Assembly: GCF_013386585.1 (NCBI RefSeq)
Contig: NZ_JACARO010000004.1
Coordinates: 81,326-145,325, forward strand
DNA: 64,000 bases
Reading direction: 5' to 3'
Source of the DNA: Pseudomonas sp. P7548
GTDB lineage: Bacteria; Pseudomonadota; Gammaproteobacteria; Pseudomonadales; Pseudomonadaceae
Shown here piece by piece: positions 1-13,789 of the stretch. A program made the translations under genes and the position numbers. How positions within the stretch are numbered: position 1 is the first letter of the stretch; the number at the start of each line of letters is the position of its first letter. Below the pieces are notes generated by a model. That model searched no databases. It saw nothing but the letters and a program-made list of their open reading frames with translations, and had not been told where the DNA came from.

Positions 1-236
1 TCACCGACTTGCTGCCCAACGGCCTTTCGGCGGTTTATACCTTCTATGAACCCGCCGAAGAGCGCCGCAGCCTCGGGCGCTTTGCCATCCTATGGCAAAT
101 CGGCGAAGCCCTGCGCCTGGAACTGGAAGCGGTGTACCTGGGCTACTGGATCAAAAACTGCAAAAAGATGAACTACAAGACCCAATATCGGCCCATTGAA
201 CTGCTGATTAATCAAAGATGGGTCGTGCTTAACTAG
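1..236 (+). CDS. bpt: Aspartate/glutamate leucyltransferase (Bpt/Ate family), 3' end only
   Basis: C-terminal ~78 residues of an aminoacyl-tRNA-protein transferase; the start lies before the window. The visible part contains the GxSxVYxFY(E/D)P segment near its beginning, a YLGYWI motif and the ending [12 protein letters not shown]..., which are typical of the GNAT-like C-terminal half of this family. The enzyme transfers Leu (or Arg) from tRNA to N-terminal Asp/Glu of proteins and so creates N-degrons. It sits directly upstream of infA, as in other pseudomonads, and close to clpA/clpS, which degrade such N-degron substrates. Whether it uses Leu (Bpt) or Arg (Ate) cannot be told from the fragment. 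Confidence 0.85.
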
Positions 237-336
237 AACCCCTTGGCTTAAACACCCTTTTTCGGGCACAATGCACGCCGCTTTTGCCTGGCGCAGTTGC
301 ACCGGGCCATTCACTGGATACCGAGGGCTTTACTGC

Positions 337-555
337 ATGTCGAAAGAAGACAGCTTCGAAATGGAAGGCACTGTCGTCGACACCCTGCCCAACACCATGT
401 TTCGTGTGGAGTTGGAAAATGGGCACGTCGTAACCGCGCATATCTCCGGCAAGATGCGCAAGAACTACATTCGTATTCTTACCGGTGACAAAGTGCGCGT
501 CGAGCTGACGCCCTATGACTTGAGCAAAGGGCGCATCACTTACCGCGCTCGCTAA
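337..555 (+). CDS. infA: Translation initiation factor IF-1
   Basis: 72 residues, the usual IF-1 length, beginning [11 protein letters not shown] and ending [12 protein letters not shown]. It is a single S1/OB-fold RNA-binding domain with the conserved core [21 protein letters not shown]-1 binds the 30S A site with IF-2 and IF-3 during initiation. An in-frame ATG 22 codons upstream would add a segment foreign to the family, so the MSKED start is preferred. A strong terminator follows 13 bases after the stop, so the gene is probably monocistronic or ends the bpt unit. Confidence 0.97.
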
Positions 556-567
556 GCAAGTCAATAC

Positions 568-595
568 AAAACGCCCGGTTATGCCGGGCGTTTTT
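568..595 (+). terminator. Rho-independent terminator of infA
   Basis: Perfect 8-bp stem ACGCCCGG/CCGGGCGT with a five-base loop, followed by TTTTT. Confidence 0.9.
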
Positions 596-629
596 GTGTG
601 TGCGCTATTTAACCATCACCACCATTCTC

Positions 630-720
630 CTGCGGGAGCTGGCTTGCCTGCGATGGCGGTGGATCAGTCACACATAGGCGAGTTGGACCACCGCTATCGC
701 AGGCAAGCCAGCTCCCACAG
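630..720. repeat. REPIN (inverted REP pair), type 1
   Basis: Two inverted REP units: the left half reads GCGGGAGCTGGCTTGC and the right half carries its complement GCAAGCCAGCTCCCAC, each next to an ATCGC/GCGAT core, with about 40 bases between. The same unit recurs at 8104-8192. It lies between the convergent infA and clpA terminators, a typical intergenic REP location. Confidence 0.9.
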
Positions 721-768
721 TGGATCTTCAGTGATCATGCGATAGCGGCTAACCTCATTACACACAGC

Positions 769-794
769 AAAAAGGCGCCTTTCGGCGCCTTTTG
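769..794 (-). terminator. Terminator of clpA
   Basis: GGCGCC/GGCGCC stem flanked by A and T runs; read on the minus strand it ends in TTTTT just after clpA. It is symmetrical enough to act in both directions. Confidence 0.85.
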
Positions 795-812
795 CTTTAT
801 TGCAGTCAGCTA

Positions 813-3083
813 TCAGACCATTTCAGCCGTGGTTTCGAACTCGAAGGTCAGCTCGCCGTCCTTCAGGTCGATGTGCACCACGCCGCCATGGTCGGACAAC
901 TCGCCGAACAGGATCTCTTCGGCCAATGGCCGCTTGATCTTGTCCTGGATCAGACGCGCCATCGGGCGAGCGCCCATTGCCGCATCGTAACCACCTTCGG
1001 CCAGCCAGCTGCGTGCCGCGTCCGTGACTTCCAGCTGCACGCGCTTGTCTTCCAACTGCGCCTGAAGCTCGGTAAGGAACTTGTCCACCACGCTTTTGAT
1101 GACCTCATGGCTGAGGCGACCAAACTGGATAATGGTGTCCAGACGGTTGCGGAACTCCGGCGTGAAGCTCTTCTTGATCACTTCCATGGCATCGGAGGAG
1201 TGATCCTGATGGCTGAAGCCAATCGAAGCCCGCGCGGCCGTTTCGGCACCGGCGTTGGTGGTCATGATCACGATCACGTTGCGGAAGTCCGCTTTGCGCC
1301 CGTTGTTGTCGGTCAGGGTCCCGTGGTCCATCACCTGCAGCAGCAGGTTGAAGACTTCCGGGTGAGCCTTCTCGATTTCATCGAGCAGCAAAACGCAATG
1401 CGGTTGCTTGGTGATGGCCTCGGTCAAAAGGCCGCCCTGGTCGAAACCGACATAGCCCGGAGGCGCACCGATCAGGCGCGACACAGTGTGACGCTCCATG
1501 TATTCGGACATGTCGAAACGTACCAGCTCGATCCCCATGGCCTTCGCCAATTGCCGCGCCGCCTCGGTCTTGCCGACGCCCGTCGGGCCTGCGAACAGGA
1601 ACGAACCCACTGGCTTGTCCGGCGACTTGAGGCCCGCACGGGACAGCTTGATCGCGGTGGACAACGAGTCGATCGCCGCATCCTGGCCAAAAACGGTCAG
1701 TTTCAGGTCGCGCTCGAGGTTACGCAGCAGCTCTTTGTCGGAACTGGTGACGTGTTTTGGCGGAATCCGCGCGATCTTCGCCACAATGTCCTCGACCTGA
1801 GGCACGTCGATGCGCTTCACACGCTTCTCGACCGGTTGCAGGCGCTGGTAGGCACCCGCCTCGTCGATCACGTCGATGGCCTTGTCCGGCATGTGTCGAT
1901 CATTGATGTAGCGCGACGCCAGCTCAGCCGCCGAGCGCAGGGCTTCATCGGTGTACTCGATGCCGTGGTGCGCCTCGAAGCGCCCCTTGAGCCCGCGCAG
2001 GATGCCGATGGTGTCTTCAACCGAAGGCTCGGACACGTCGACTTTCTGGAAGCGACGCGCCAGTGCACGGTCTTTTTCGAAGATGCCACGGAATTCCTGG
2101 AACGTGGTCGAGCCGATGCAGCGGATATCACCCGACGACAACAGCGGCTTGAGCAGGTTGGAGGCGTCCATCACCCCGCCGGACGCCGCACCGGCACCAA
2201 TGATGGTGTGGATTTCGTCGATGAACAGGATCGCCTGCGGGCGTTTTTTCAGCTCGCCGAGCAGCGCCTTGAAGCGCTTCTCGAAGTCGCCACGGTACTT
2301 GGTCCCGGCGAGCAACGCGCCCAGGTCCAGGGAATAGACGACACTGTTGGCCAGCAGGTCTGGCACCTGGTTGTCGACAATGCGCTTGGCCAGGCCTTCG
2401 GCAATCGCGGTCTTGCCCACGCCTGCCTCACCCACCAGCAACGGGTTGTTCTTGCGACGACGCGCGAGGATCTGCGCTACACGCTCAACCTCATTCTCAC
2501 GCCCCACCAGCGGATCGATCCGCCCCTGGCGCGCCAGTTCATTGAGGTTGCTGGCATAGGCATCCAGTGGATTGCCCGAAGAAGAAGACTCACCGCCCTC
2601 GTCGTCCTGCATATCCTGCTCACCCTCGGAATGATCGCCGTGCCCGGGCACCTTGGAGATACCGTGGGCGATGTAGTTGACGACATCGATACGGGCAACG
2701 CTCTGCTGCTTGAGCAGGAACACTGCCTGGCTTTCCTGTTCGCTGAAGATCGCCACAAGCACGTTGGCGCCTGTGACTTCTCGCTTGCCGGAGCTCTGCA
2801 CATGGAACACGGCACGCTGAAGCACCCGCTGGAAGCCCAGGGTCGGCTGGGTTTCACGGTCTTCATCATGAACGGGGATCAGTGGCGTTGTGGAGTCGAT
2901 AAACTCCTGCAGGTCATGCTTGAGTTTGTCGAGGTTGGCGCCGCACGCACGCAAGACGGTGGCGGCAGCTTCGTTATCCAAAAGTGCCAACAGCAGGTGT
3001 TCGACGGTCATGAATTCATGACGTTTCGAACGGGCCTCCTTGAAGGCAAGATTGAGGGTGACTTCGAGCTCGCGGTTTAACAT
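813..3083 (-). CDS. clpA: ATP-dependent Clp protease ATP-binding subunit ClpA
   Basis: 756 residues, the normal ClpA length. An N domain (1-~145, starting [10 protein letters not shown]) is followed by two AAA+ modules: D1 with Walker A GEAGVGKT (218-225) and Walker B ILFIDE (285-290), and D2 with Walker A GPTGVGKT (499-506). There is no ClpB-type coiled-coil insertion, which separates it from the ClpV in the T6SS cluster. ClpA unfolds substrates, including N-degron proteins delivered by ClpS, and threads them into ClpP (not in this window). It lies 29 bases downstream of clpS in the same direction and both are probably one transcript. Start codon ATG is preceded by GAGGTGAAGC. Confidence 0.97.
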   Translation of the reverse strand: MLNRELEVTLNLAFKEARSKRHEFMTVEHLLLALLDNEAAATVLRACGANLDKLKHDLQEFIDSTTPLIPVHDEDRETQPTLGFQRVLQRAVFHVQSSGKREVTGANVLVAIFSEQESQAVFLLKQQSVARIDVVNYIAHGISKVPGHGDHSEGEQDMQDDEGGESSSSGNPLDAYASNLNELARQGRIDPLVGRENEVERVAQILARRRKNNPLLVGEAGVGKTAIAEGLAKRIVDNQVPDLLANSVVYSLDLGALLAGTKYRGDFEKRFKALLGELKKRPQAILFIDEIHTIIGAGAASGGVMDASNLLKPLLSSGDIRCIGSTTFQEFRGIFEKDRALARRFQKVDVSEPSVEDTIGILRGLKGRFEAHHGIEYTDEALRSAAELASRYINDRHMPDKAIDVIDEAGAYQRLQPVEKRVKRIDVPQVEDIVAKIARIPPKHVTSSDKELLRNLERDLKLTVFGQDAAIDSLSTAIKLSRAGLKSPDKPVGSFLFAGPTGVGKTEAARQLAKAMGIELVRFDMSEYMERHTVSRLIGAPPGYVGFDQGGLLTEAITKQPHCVLLLDEIEKAHPEVFNLLLQVMDHGTLTDNNGRKADFRNVIVIMTTNAGAETAARASIGFSHQDHSSDAMEVIKKSFTPEFRNRLDTIIQFGRLSHEVIKSVVDKFLTELQAQLEDKRVQLEVTDAARSWLAEGGYDAAMGARPMARLIQDKIKRPLAEEILFGELSDHGGVVHIDLKDGELTFEFETTAEMV

Positions 3084-3112
3084 AGCTTCACCTCATACCC
3101 AAGTGGTCGGCG

Positions 3113-3481
3113 TTAACCGTCCTTCTCGATTTCACAGAGTAGCGGATGCTGGCTTTCCCTGGCGTACTGGTTGACCTGCATGGCCTTTGTCTCGGCGATG
3201 TCGCGGGTAAACACTCCACATACTGCCCGTCCTTCTGTGTGAACGGCCAGCATTACCTTGGTCGCCAACTCGCGGTTCAGGTTAAAAAACACCTCGAGCA
3301 CTTCGACGACGAAATCCATCGGTGTGTAGTCATCATTGAACAAAACCACCTTGTACATCGGCGGAGCCTGCAGGGCGGGCTTGGCCTCCTGAACAGCAAT
3401 GCCTGCAGAACCGTCGTCGTCATGTTCCTGATCCGGGCGATCCTGATTGAATGTTAGTCGAATCTGGCTGTTTGCATGCAT
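3113..3481 (-). CDS. clpS: ATP-dependent Clp protease adaptor ClpS
   Basis: 122 residues: a flexible acidic N-terminal arm (1-~40) followed by the folded ClpS core with the diagnostic [16 protein letters not shown] segment, the VVEVLEVFF helix and a conserved [20 protein letters not shown] region. ClpS binds bulky N-terminal residues (N-degrons) and hands them to ClpA. It is first in the clpS-clpA unit and divergent from cspD, an order shared with other gammaproteobacteria. The bpt gene at the window start makes such N-degrons, so the pathway is nearly complete here. Confidence 0.97.
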   Translation of the reverse strand: MHANSQIRLTFNQDRPDQEHDDDGSAGIAVQEAKPALQAPPMYKVVLFNDDYTPMDFVVEVLEVFFNLNRELATKVMLAVHTEGRAVCGVFTRDIAETKAMQVNQYARESQHPLLCEIEKDG

Positions 3482-3561
3482 GGAAAGAAAGGTTCGTCAG
3501 TGGTTCAAATACAGTGGTGGGGGCGACCTGTCAGAATTTCAACTCCGACCGGCTGGTCGCC

Positions 3562-3589
3562 TTGACTATCGGCGAAACGGTGTTACAAC
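3562..3589 (+). promoter_or_regulatory. Candidate sigma-70 promoter of cspD
   Basis: TTGACT (3562-3567), 16-base spacer, TACAAC (3584-3589). A start near 3597 would leave an untranslated leader of about 110 bases before cspD. Inferred from sequence only. Confidence 0.5.
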
Positions 3590-3705
3590 CAATAGAACCC
3601 ACAGTGGGTAAAAAAGGTCCGCGCAGTCAACCTTATTTATTCGGGTTAGGACGGATAAACTGGATGATACTCCAGTGATGGAGTCTGGTGCAGAGGGATA
3701 TGGGC

Positions 3706-3966
3706 ATGACTAGCGGTAAGGTCAAGTGGTTCAACAATGCCAAGGGTTACGGCTTCATCATTGAAGACGGCAAGGACGAAGACCTTTTTGCGCATTACTC
3801 AGCGATTAACATGGAAGGCTACAAAACACTGAAGGCGGGGCAGTCGGTCTCCTTTGACATTATTCAGGGACCCAAAGGTATGCACGCAGTGAATATCAGT
3901 GCACCAGGCACCAACGACACAGCAACTAACGGCACTGCTCGAAAATCAGAAAACGAATTGGCCTGA
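3706..3966 (+). CDS. cspD: Cold-shock-domain protein CspD
   Basis: 86 residues. A single cold-shock OB fold with RNP1 KGYGFI and RNP2-like DLFAHYS, then a short low-complexity tail rich in Thr, Asn and Ala. This CspD type is usually associated with stationary phase or starvation and binds single-stranded nucleic acid; its divergence from clpS is a conserved arrangement. The ATG at 3706 is chosen because GAGG lies ten bases before it and the family begins M-x-SGKVKWFN; a GTG at 3688 and an ATG at 3700 are in frame but add unrelated residues. Confidence 0.93.
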   Translation: MTSGKVKWFNNAKGYGFIIEDGKDEDLFAHYSAINMEGYKTLKAGQSVSFDIIQGPKGMHAVNISAPGTNDTATNGTARKSENELA

Positions 3967-3990
3967 TTGGCCACTGAGCAAGCGCCCAAT

Positions 3991-4033
3991 AAAAAACCGG
4001 CCATTCCGCCTCGACGGTATGGCCGGCTTTTTT
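3991..4033. terminator. Bidirectional terminator between cspD and icd
   Basis: Stem CCGGCCAT/ATGGCCGG flanked by AAAAAA on the left and TTTTTT on the right, between two convergent genes, so it can stop both transcripts. Confidence 0.85.
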
Positions 4034-4045
4034 ATGCCCAGCCGC

Positions 4046-5302
4046 TTACATGTGCGAAATCAACGCGTCACCAAAGCCCGACGATGACACCAGCTTGGCG
4101 CCCTCCATCAAGCGCTCGAAGTCATAGGTCACAGTCTTGGCCGAAATCGCGCCATTGGTGCCCTTGATAATCAGGTCGGCTGCCTCGGTCCAGCCCATGT
4201 GGCGCAGCATCATTTCCGCCGACAGGATCAGCGAGCCGGGGTTCACCTGGTCTTTACCCGCATACTTGGGCGCCGTACCGTGGGTGGCTTCGAACATGGC
4301 CACGGTGTCGGAGAGGTTGGCCCCCGGCGCAATACCAATCCCACCCACCTCCGCCGCCAGCGCGTCAGACAGGTAGTCGCCATTCAGGTTGAGGGTCGCG
4401 ATCACGTCATACTCAGCCGGGCGCAGCAGGATCTGCTGGAGCATGGCGTCGGCAATGGCGTCCTTGACCACCACATGCTTGCCGGTCTTCGGGTTCTTGA
4501 ACTGCATCCACGGGCCGCCATCCAGCAGCGTCGCACCAAACTCTTCAGCCGCCACTTCATAGGCCCACTCCTTGAAGGCCCCCTCGGTGAACTTCATGAT
4601 GTTGCCCTTGTGCACGATGGTCAGCGAATCGCGGTCATTATCCACCACATATTGCAGGGCTTTGCGCGCCAGGCGCTTGGTGCCTTCCTTGGAGACCGGC
4701 TTCACGCCAATCCCGCAATCCTGGTCGAAACGGATCTTGGTAACGCCCATTTCTTCCTTAAGGAACTTGATGACCTTGATCGCTTCCGGCGAGCCAGCCT
4801 TCCACTCGATGCCGGCGTAAATATCTTCGGAGTTTTCACGAAAGATGGTCATGTCCACATCGCCGGGCTTCTTGACCGGGCTTGGCACACCTTCAAACCA
4901 GCGCACGGGGCGCAGGCATACATAAAGATCGAGCTGCTGGCGCAGGGCCACGTTCAGCGAACGGATGCCGCCACCCACCGGCGTGGTCAGCGGGCCTTTA
5001 ATGGAAACCACGTAATCCTTGACCGCATCCAGGGTTTCCTGAGGCAGCCAGGTGTCCTGGTCGTAGACTTGAGTCGCCTTTTCGCCGGCATACACCTCCA
5101 TCCAGGAGATCTTGCGCATGCCGCCGTAGGCCTTTTCAACAGCTGCATCGACCACCTTGATCATCACCGGGCTGATGTCGACGCCAATACCGTCACCTTC
5201 TATATAAGGGATGATCGGGTTATTAGGAACATTGAGAGAATGGTCTGCATTGACGGTGATTTTGTCGCCGACTGCCGGAACCTGAATCTTCTTGTATCCC
5301 AT
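4046..5302 (-). CDS. icd: NADP-dependent isocitrate dehydrogenase, dimeric
   Basis: 418 residues, the length of the E. coli Icd type. It oxidises and decarboxylates isocitrate to 2-oxoglutarate in the TCA cycle. The motif [12 protein letters not shown] places the substrate-binding serine at Ser115, equivalent to the serine that AceK phosphorylates in E. coli Icd; whether this one is phosphorylated is inference. Start: an in-frame ATG four codons upstream exists, but GGAG lies six bases before the ATG of MGYKKIQVP, which fits the family. It is divergent from the unrelated monomeric idh. Confidence 0.96.
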   Translation of the reverse strand: MGYKKIQVPAVGDKITVNADHSLNVPNNPIIPYIEGDGIGVDISPVMIKVVDAAVEKAYGGMRKISWMEVYAGEKATQVYDQDTWLPQETLDAVKDYVVSIKGPLTTPVGGGIRSLNVALRQQLDLYVCLRPVRWFEGVPSPVKKPGDVDMTIFRENSEDIYAGIEWKAGSPEAIKVIKFLKEEMGVTKIRFDQDCGIGVKPVSKEGTKRLARKALQYVVDNDRDSLTIVHKGNIMKFTEGAFKEWAYEVAAEEFGATLLDGGPWMQFKNPKTGKHVVVKDAIADAMLQQILLRPAEYDVIATLNLNGDYLSDALAAEVGGIGIAPGANLSDTVAMFEATHGTAPKYAGKDQVNPGSLILSAEMMLRHMGWTEAADLIIKGTNGAISAKTVTYDFERLMEGAKLVSSSGFGDALISHM

Positions 5303-8021
<2,719 letters not shown>

Positions 8022-8040
8022 GGTTGTAAGGATGCAAAGA

Positions 8041-8067
8041 AGCCCCGGCCCCGTGCCGGGGTTTTTA
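8041..8067 (+). terminator. Terminator of idh
   Basis: Stem CCCCGG/CCGGGG with a six-base loop and TTTTTATTT tail, 20 bases after the idh stop. Confidence 0.88.
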
Positions 8068-8103
8068 TTTACATCCCGTTCTCACTGAACAAACCCAATC
8101 AAA

Positions 8104-8192
8104 TGTGGGAGCTGGCTTGCCTGCGATAGCAGTCTTTCAGTTAACACAGCAGCAGTTGACCCACCGCTATCGCAGGCAAGCCAGCTCCCACA
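8104..8192. repeat. REPIN, type 1
   Basis: Inverted REP halves TGTGGGAGCTGGCTTGC (left) and its complement (right), each with the GCGATAGC core, separated by about 35 bases. Nearly the same sequence as the element at 630-720. Confidence 0.9.
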
Positions 8193-8231
8193 CCGATCGA
8201 GTTTCTTCAGTCACTACACATTGAGGCAACC

Positions 8232-8678
8232 ATGACCTGGCAACCCCACATCACCGTCGCCACCATTGTCGAAGACAACGGCCGCTTCCTGATGGTCGAA
8301 GAACTCAAGGGCGGCCGCGCCGTGCTCAACCAGCCCGCCGGCCACCTCGACCCGCACGAAACCCTGACCGAAGCCGCCGTACGCGAAACCCTCGAAGAAA
8401 CCGGCTGGGACGTGGAAGCCACCGGCATCGTCGGCATCTACCTGTACACGGCCCCGAGCAATGGCGTGACCTACCAACGGGTCTGCTTCATCGCCAAGAC
8501 GCTGAAACACCACCCGGACTATCAGCTCGACGAAGGCATCCTGCGCGCCCGCTGGCTGACCCGTGACGAGCTGATGGCCGTGCGCGACGACTGGCGCAGC
8601 GAGCTGATCATCCGCTGCATCGACGATTATCTGGCCGGGCAGCGCCACAGTCTCGAATTGATCCGCCCTTCTCTTTAG
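8232..8678 (+). CDS. nudJ: NUDIX hydrolase, NudJ-like phosphatase
   Basis: 148 residues. The Nudix box (G-x5-E-x7-REUxEExGU) is intact: Gly37, Glu43, then RETLEETGW (51-59), giving the metal-binding glutamates. The start MTWQPHITVATIVEDN and the small size fit NudJ, which hydrolyses thiamine pyrophosphates, nucleotides and similar diphosphates in E. coli. It lies directly upstream of mnmA, the same linkage as in many gammaproteobacteria, which supports the NudJ call. GAGG precedes the ATG. The true substrate is not readable from sequence. Confidence 0.85.
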   Translation: MTWQPHITVATIVEDNGRFLMVEELKGGRAVLNQPAGHLDPHETLTEAAVRETLEETGWDVEATGIVGIYLYTAPSNGVTYQRVCFIAKTLKHHPDYQLDEGILRARWLTRDELMAVRDDWRSELIIRCIDDYLAGQRHSLELIRPSL

Positions 8679-8737
8679 CCTTGGAGGCCTGAGCCTGATA
8701 GAATCGCGTCCTTTTTCAAGACACCCGTTGAAACCCT

Positions 8738-9862
8738 ATGCGTGATCCAGCCCCTTCTGACACACAAAAGAAGCGCGTCATCGTCGGCATGTCCGGTGGC
8801 GTGGACTCTTCCGTTTCCGCCGTTCTGCTCATGGAGCAGGGCTATGAGGTGGAAGGCCTGTTCATGAAGAACTGGGAAGAAGACGATGGAACGGAATATT
8901 GCACCGCCATGGACGACCTGGCAGACGCACAGGCCGTGTGCGACAAGATTGGCATCAAGCTGCACACCGCCAACTTCGCCGCCGAGTACTGGGACAACGT
9001 GTTCGAGCACTTCCTGGCCGAATACAAGGCCGGTCGCACGCCGAACCCGGACATCCTGTGCAACCGTGAAATCAAGTTCAAGGCGTTCCTCGACTACGCC
9101 ATGATGCTCGGCGCCGACTTGATCGCCACTGGCCATTACGTGCGTCGCCGCGACATCGATGGCCGCACCGAACTGCTCAAGGGCCTGGACCCGAACAAGG
9201 ACCAGAGCTACTTCCTGCACGCCGTCGGCGGTGAACAGATCGCCAAGACCCTGTTCCCGGTGGGCGAGCTGGAAAAACCCGAAGTGCGCAAGATCGCCGA
9301 GAAACACGGCCTGGCCACCGCAAAGAAGAAGGACTCCACCGGCATCTGCTTTATCGGTGAGCGCCGCTTCAGCGACTTCCTCAAGCAGTACCTGCCGGCG
9401 CAACCGGGCGAAATCAAGACCACCGAAGGTGAAGTCATCGGCCGTCACCATGGCTTGATGTACCACACCATCGGCCAACGCCAGGGCCTGGGCATCGGCG
9501 GCTTGAAGGACGCCGGTGAAGAGCCGTGGTACGTGCTGGTCAAGGACCTGGAAAACAACGTGCTGATCGTCGGCCAGGGCAATGAGCACCCACTGCTGTT
9601 CTCGGGCGCCCTGCTCGCCTCGGAGATCTATTGGGTCAACCCGATCGACCTGAGCACCCCGCGCCGCCTGACCGCCAAGGTGCGTTATCGCCAGAGCGAC
9701 CAGCCCTGCACCCTGGAAAAAACCGCCACCGGTTACCGCGCCACCTTTGATGACCCGCAACGCGCGGTCACGCCTGGCCAGTCCGTGGTGTTCTACGACG
9801 GCGAAATCTGCCTGGGCGGCGGCGTGATTGAAGTGGCCGAAGCCTGGAGCGCATCGGAATGA
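8738..9862 (+). CDS. mnmA: tRNA-specific 2-thiouridylase MnmA
   Basis: 374 residues. ATP-pyrophosphatase P-loop SGGVDSS (19-25), catalytic cysteines Cys108 (NPDILCN) and Cys204 (TGICFIGER), and the C-terminal beta-barrel domain are all present. MnmA puts sulfur on U34 of tRNA Lys, Glu and Gln, receiving it from the Tus relay. Its stop overlaps the hflD start (ATGA), so the two are translationally coupled. Confidence 0.97.
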   Translation: MRDPAPSDTQKKRVIVGMSGGVDSSVSAVLLMEQGYEVEGLFMKNWEEDDGTEYCTAMDDLADAQAVCDKIGIKLHTANFAAEYWDNVFEHFLAEYKAGRTPNPDILCNREIKFKAFLDYAMMLGADLIATGHYVRRRDIDGRTELLKGLDPNKDQSYFLHAVGGEQIAKTLFPVGELEKPEVRKIAEKHGLATAKKKDSTGICFIGERRFSDFLKQYLPAQPGEIKTTEGEVIGRHHGLMYHTIGQRQGLGIGGLKDAGEEPWYVLVKDLENNVLIVGQGNEHPLLFSGALLASEIYWVNPIDLSTPRRLTAKVRYRQSDQPCTLEKTATGYRATFDDPQRAVTPGQSVVFYDGEICLGGGVIEVAEAWSASE

Positions 9863-10482
9863 GCCCGACCCAGGAGCAATTGACGGCATTGGGCGGGGTA
9901 TTCCTCGCCGCGGTGCTGGTGGACAAGATTGCCAAGACCGGCCAGGTCACCGAAGCCGGCCTGACCTGCATGCTCGGCAGCCTGCTGATCCGCGACCCCA
10001 AGGACACCCTGGAAGTCTATGGCGGTGATGATCTGGCGCTGCGTGAAGGCTACCGCGCGCTGATCGGCGCCCTGGAGCGCGACCCGAGCACCCTGCAGCG
10101 CGAGCCGTTGCGCTATGCGTTATCGATGCTCGGCCTCGAACGCCAACTGGCCAAGCGCGAGGACATGCTCGAAACCATCGGCAAACGCCTGCCGCAGATC
10201 CAGTCCCAAGTGGAACACTTCGGCCCCGCCCACGAAAACGTGATCGCGGCCTGTGGTGCGCTGTACCAGGACACCTTGAGCACCTTGCGCCAACGCATCC
10301 AGGTGCACGGCGACATGCGCAACCTGCAGCAACCGAACAACGCCTCGAAAATCCGCGCCCTGCTCCTGGCCGGTATTCGTTCGGCGCGGTTGTGGCGCCA
10401 GTTGGGCGGTCATCGTTGGCAACTGGTGATCAGCCGGCGCAAATTGCTCAAAGAGCTTTACCCGTTGATGCGCAACGAATAA
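9859..10482 (+). CDS. hflD: High-frequency lysogenization protein HflD homolog
   Basis: 207 residues, all-helical, with the family's opening pattern ([18 protein letters not shown]) and the internal [17 protein letters not shown] and [27 protein letters not shown] blocks. In E. coli HflD is a membrane-associated protein that antagonises phage lambda CII; its housekeeping role is unclear. It follows mnmA with a four-base overlap and precedes purB, the conserved order in gammaproteobacteria. No transmembrane segment is obvious. Confidence 0.92.
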   Translation: MSPTQEQLTALGGVFLAAVLVDKIAKTGQVTEAGLTCMLGSLLIRDPKDTLEVYGGDDLALREGYRALIGALERDPSTLQREPLRYALSMLGLERQLAKREDMLETIGKRLPQIQSQVEHFGPAHENVIAACGALYQDTLSTLRQRIQVHGDMRNLQQPNNASKIRALLLAGIRSARLWRQLGGHRWQLVISRRKLLKELYPLMRNE

Positions 10483-10520
10483 GTCGCAGCGACCCGTTTT
10501 TTTTATAGCCTCACGCGTAA

Positions 10521-11978
<1,458 letters not shown>

Positions 11979-11998
11979 TCTTCGCAAGACCCTTTGAG

Positions 11999-12024
11999 AC
12001 GCCCGGCCGCGCCGGGCGTTTTTA
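11999..12024 (+). terminator. Terminator of purB
   Basis: Eight-bp stem ACGCCCGG/CCGGGCGT and a TTTTT run. Confidence 0.9.
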
Positions 12025-12062
12025 TTCCAGTCTGAAAAGTGCTTTCTTTCAATAGGTTACAC

Positions 12063-13229
12063 ATGAATCCTGATATCCCTCTTCAACTTCTGGGCGGCAT
12101 CACGGCACGGGAATTCCTGCGCGACTACTGGCAGAAAAAACCGCTGCTGATCCGCCAGGCCATCCCTGATTTCGAAAGCCCGATCGACGCCGACGAACTG
12201 GCCGGCCTGGCCCTGGAAGAAGAAGTCGAATCGCGCCTGGTGATCGAGCACGGCGAGCGCCCGTGGGAACTGCGTCGCGGCCCCTTCGCTGAAGACACGT
12301 TCAGCACCCTGCCGGAACGCGAGTGGACCCTGCTGGTGCAGGCCGTCGACCAGTTCGTGCCGGAAGTGGCCGAGCTGCTGGAGCAGTTCCGCTTCCTGCC
12401 AAGCTGGCGCATCGACGATGTGATGATCAGCTTTGCCGCACCTGGCGGCAGCGTCGGCCCGCACTTCGACAACTACGACGTGTTCCTGCTGCAAGCCCAG
12501 GGCAAGCGCAACTGGAAGATCGGCCAGATGTGCAACTCCGAAAGCCCGCTGCTGCAGCACGCTGACCTGCGCATCCTCGCCGAATTCGAAGAAAGCGCCG
12601 AATGGGTGCTGGAACCGGGCGACATGCTGTACCTGCCGCCACGCCTGGCGCATTTCGGCATCGCCGAAGATGACTGCATGACCTATTCCGTCGGCTTTCG
12701 TGCACCGAGCGCGGCTGAAGTGCTGACCCACTTCACCGACTTCCTCAGCCAGTACCTGACTGACGAAGAGCGCTACACCGACGCCGACGCACAGCCGGCC
12801 AGCGACCCGCACCAGATCCAGGGCGATGCCCTAGACCGCCTCAAGAGCCTGTTGGCCGAGCACATGAGCGACGAGCGCATGCTGCTGACCTGGTTCGGCC
12901 AGTTCATGACCGAACCGCGCTATCCTGAATTGGTGGCCGGCGAAGAATTGGGCGAAGAAGACTTCATCAACGCCCTGCAAGATGGCGCGATCCTGGTGCG
13001 CAACCCGAGCGCGCGCCTGGCCTGGTCGGAAGTGGACGACGACGTGCTGCTGTTCGCCAGCGGCCAGAGCCGTTACCTGCCGGGCAAGCTGCGCGAGCTG
13101 CTGAAACTGATCTGCTCCGCCGACGCCCTGCACGCCGAGAACCTCGGCTCGTGGCTGGCGGACGAAGACGGCCGTGACCTGCTGTGCGAACTGGTCAAGC
13201 AAGGAAGCCTGGGATTTGCCGATGAATAA
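12063..13229 (+). CDS. roxA: Ribosomal protein uL16 3-hydroxylase, JmjC/cupin oxygenase
   Basis: 388 residues, the RoxA/YcfD family of 2-oxoglutarate and Fe(II) dependent oxygenases that hydroxylate an arginine of ribosomal protein L16. The iron facial triad is visible: His134-x-Asp136 (GPHFDNYD) and His197 (PPRLAHFG). A C-terminal dimerisation and winged-helix part follows. The family begins MNPDIPLQLLGGI, so the ATG at 12063 is chosen over a TTG 24 bases upstream. Its last codons overlap the GNAT gene by eight bases. Confidence 0.93.
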   Translation: MNPDIPLQLLGGITAREFLRDYWQKKPLLIRQAIPDFESPIDADELAGLALEEEVESRLVIEHGERPWELRRGPFAEDTFSTLPEREWTLLVQAVDQFVPEVAELLEQFRFLPSWRIDDVMISFAAPGGSVGPHFDNYDVFLLQAQGKRNWKIGQMCNSESPLLQHADLRILAEFEESAEWVLEPGDMLYLPPRLAHFGIAEDDCMTYSVGFRAPSAAEVLTHFTDFLSQYLTDEERYTDADAQPASDPHQIQGDALDRLKSLLAEHMSDERMLLTWFGQFMTEPRYPELVAGEELGEEDFINALQDGAILVRNPSARLAWSEVDDDVLLFASGQSRYLPGKLRELLKLICSADALHAENLGSWLADEDGRDLLCELVKQGSLGFADE

Positions 13230-13644
13230 GATTCACGTAAGTGTCGCGGACTGGCAAAAGGATATCGCCGAGATACGGCGCATTCGTGAAGCGGTGTTTA
13301 TCGCGGAGCAATCGGTTCCACCGGAGCTGGAGTGGGATTCGGAAGACGCTGGCGCGGTGCATTTCCTCGCATTTGAAGGCGACTTTCCTATCGGTACTGC
13401 GCGCCTGCTGCCTACGGGCGAGATTGGTCGGGTATCGGTCCTCAAGGACTGGCGCGGCCTGAACGTGGGCGACAAGCTGATGGATGCGGTGATTGGCGTG
13501 GCCCAGAAACGTGGCCAAACCAAGCAGTTCCTCAGTGCGCAGGTATATGCGGCGCCGTTTTATGAGCGCTTGGGTTTCAAGATCGTCAGTGATGAGTTTC
13601 TTGAGGTCGGGATTCCGCATGTCGATATGGTGCGCGAGGACTGA
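13222..13644 (+). CDS. GNAT family N-acetyltransferase (ElaA/YjcF-like)
   Basis: 140 residues with a GNAT fold: an N-terminal RRIREAVFIAEQSVPPELEWD block, the acetyl-CoA binding turn VLKDWRGLNVGDKLMDAVI (positions ~75-95), and the C-terminal AQVYAAPFYERLGF motif. The FYERLGF ending is typical of ElaA/YjcF-like acetyltransferases. It overlaps roxA by eight bases in another frame and is likely translated by coupling. The acceptor substrate is unknown. A terminator follows. Confidence 0.88.
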   Translation: MNKIHVSVADWQKDIAEIRRIREAVFIAEQSVPPELEWDSEDAGAVHFLAFEGDFPIGTARLLPTGEIGRVSVLKDWRGLNVGDKLMDAVIGVAQKRGQTKQFLSAQVYAAPFYERLGFKIVSDEFLEVGIPHVDMVRED

Positions 13645-13681
13645 GCTGTCTCGTTCGCGAAGGCTATTTCTGCACCAACAC

Positions 13682-13708
13682 AAATGCCCTGCCATGCCAG
13701 GGCATTTT
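13682..13708 (+). terminator. Terminator of roxA-GNAT unit
   Basis: Ten-bp perfect stem AAATGCCCTG/CAGGGCATTT with a six-base loop and a T-rich end. Confidence 0.85.
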
Positions 13709-13789
13709 GCCGTCTACGATTCAATTTGCGACCCACCAGGCCGACAAACTGGCACTATCCCGCCTAAATGACTCGCAGAGATAACGGAC

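Noticed and set aside
792..3080. Long open frame on the plus strand opposite clpA
   Set aside because: High GC content leaves open frames opposite real genes; the clpA product is complete and well conserved, and the mirror frame has no family features.
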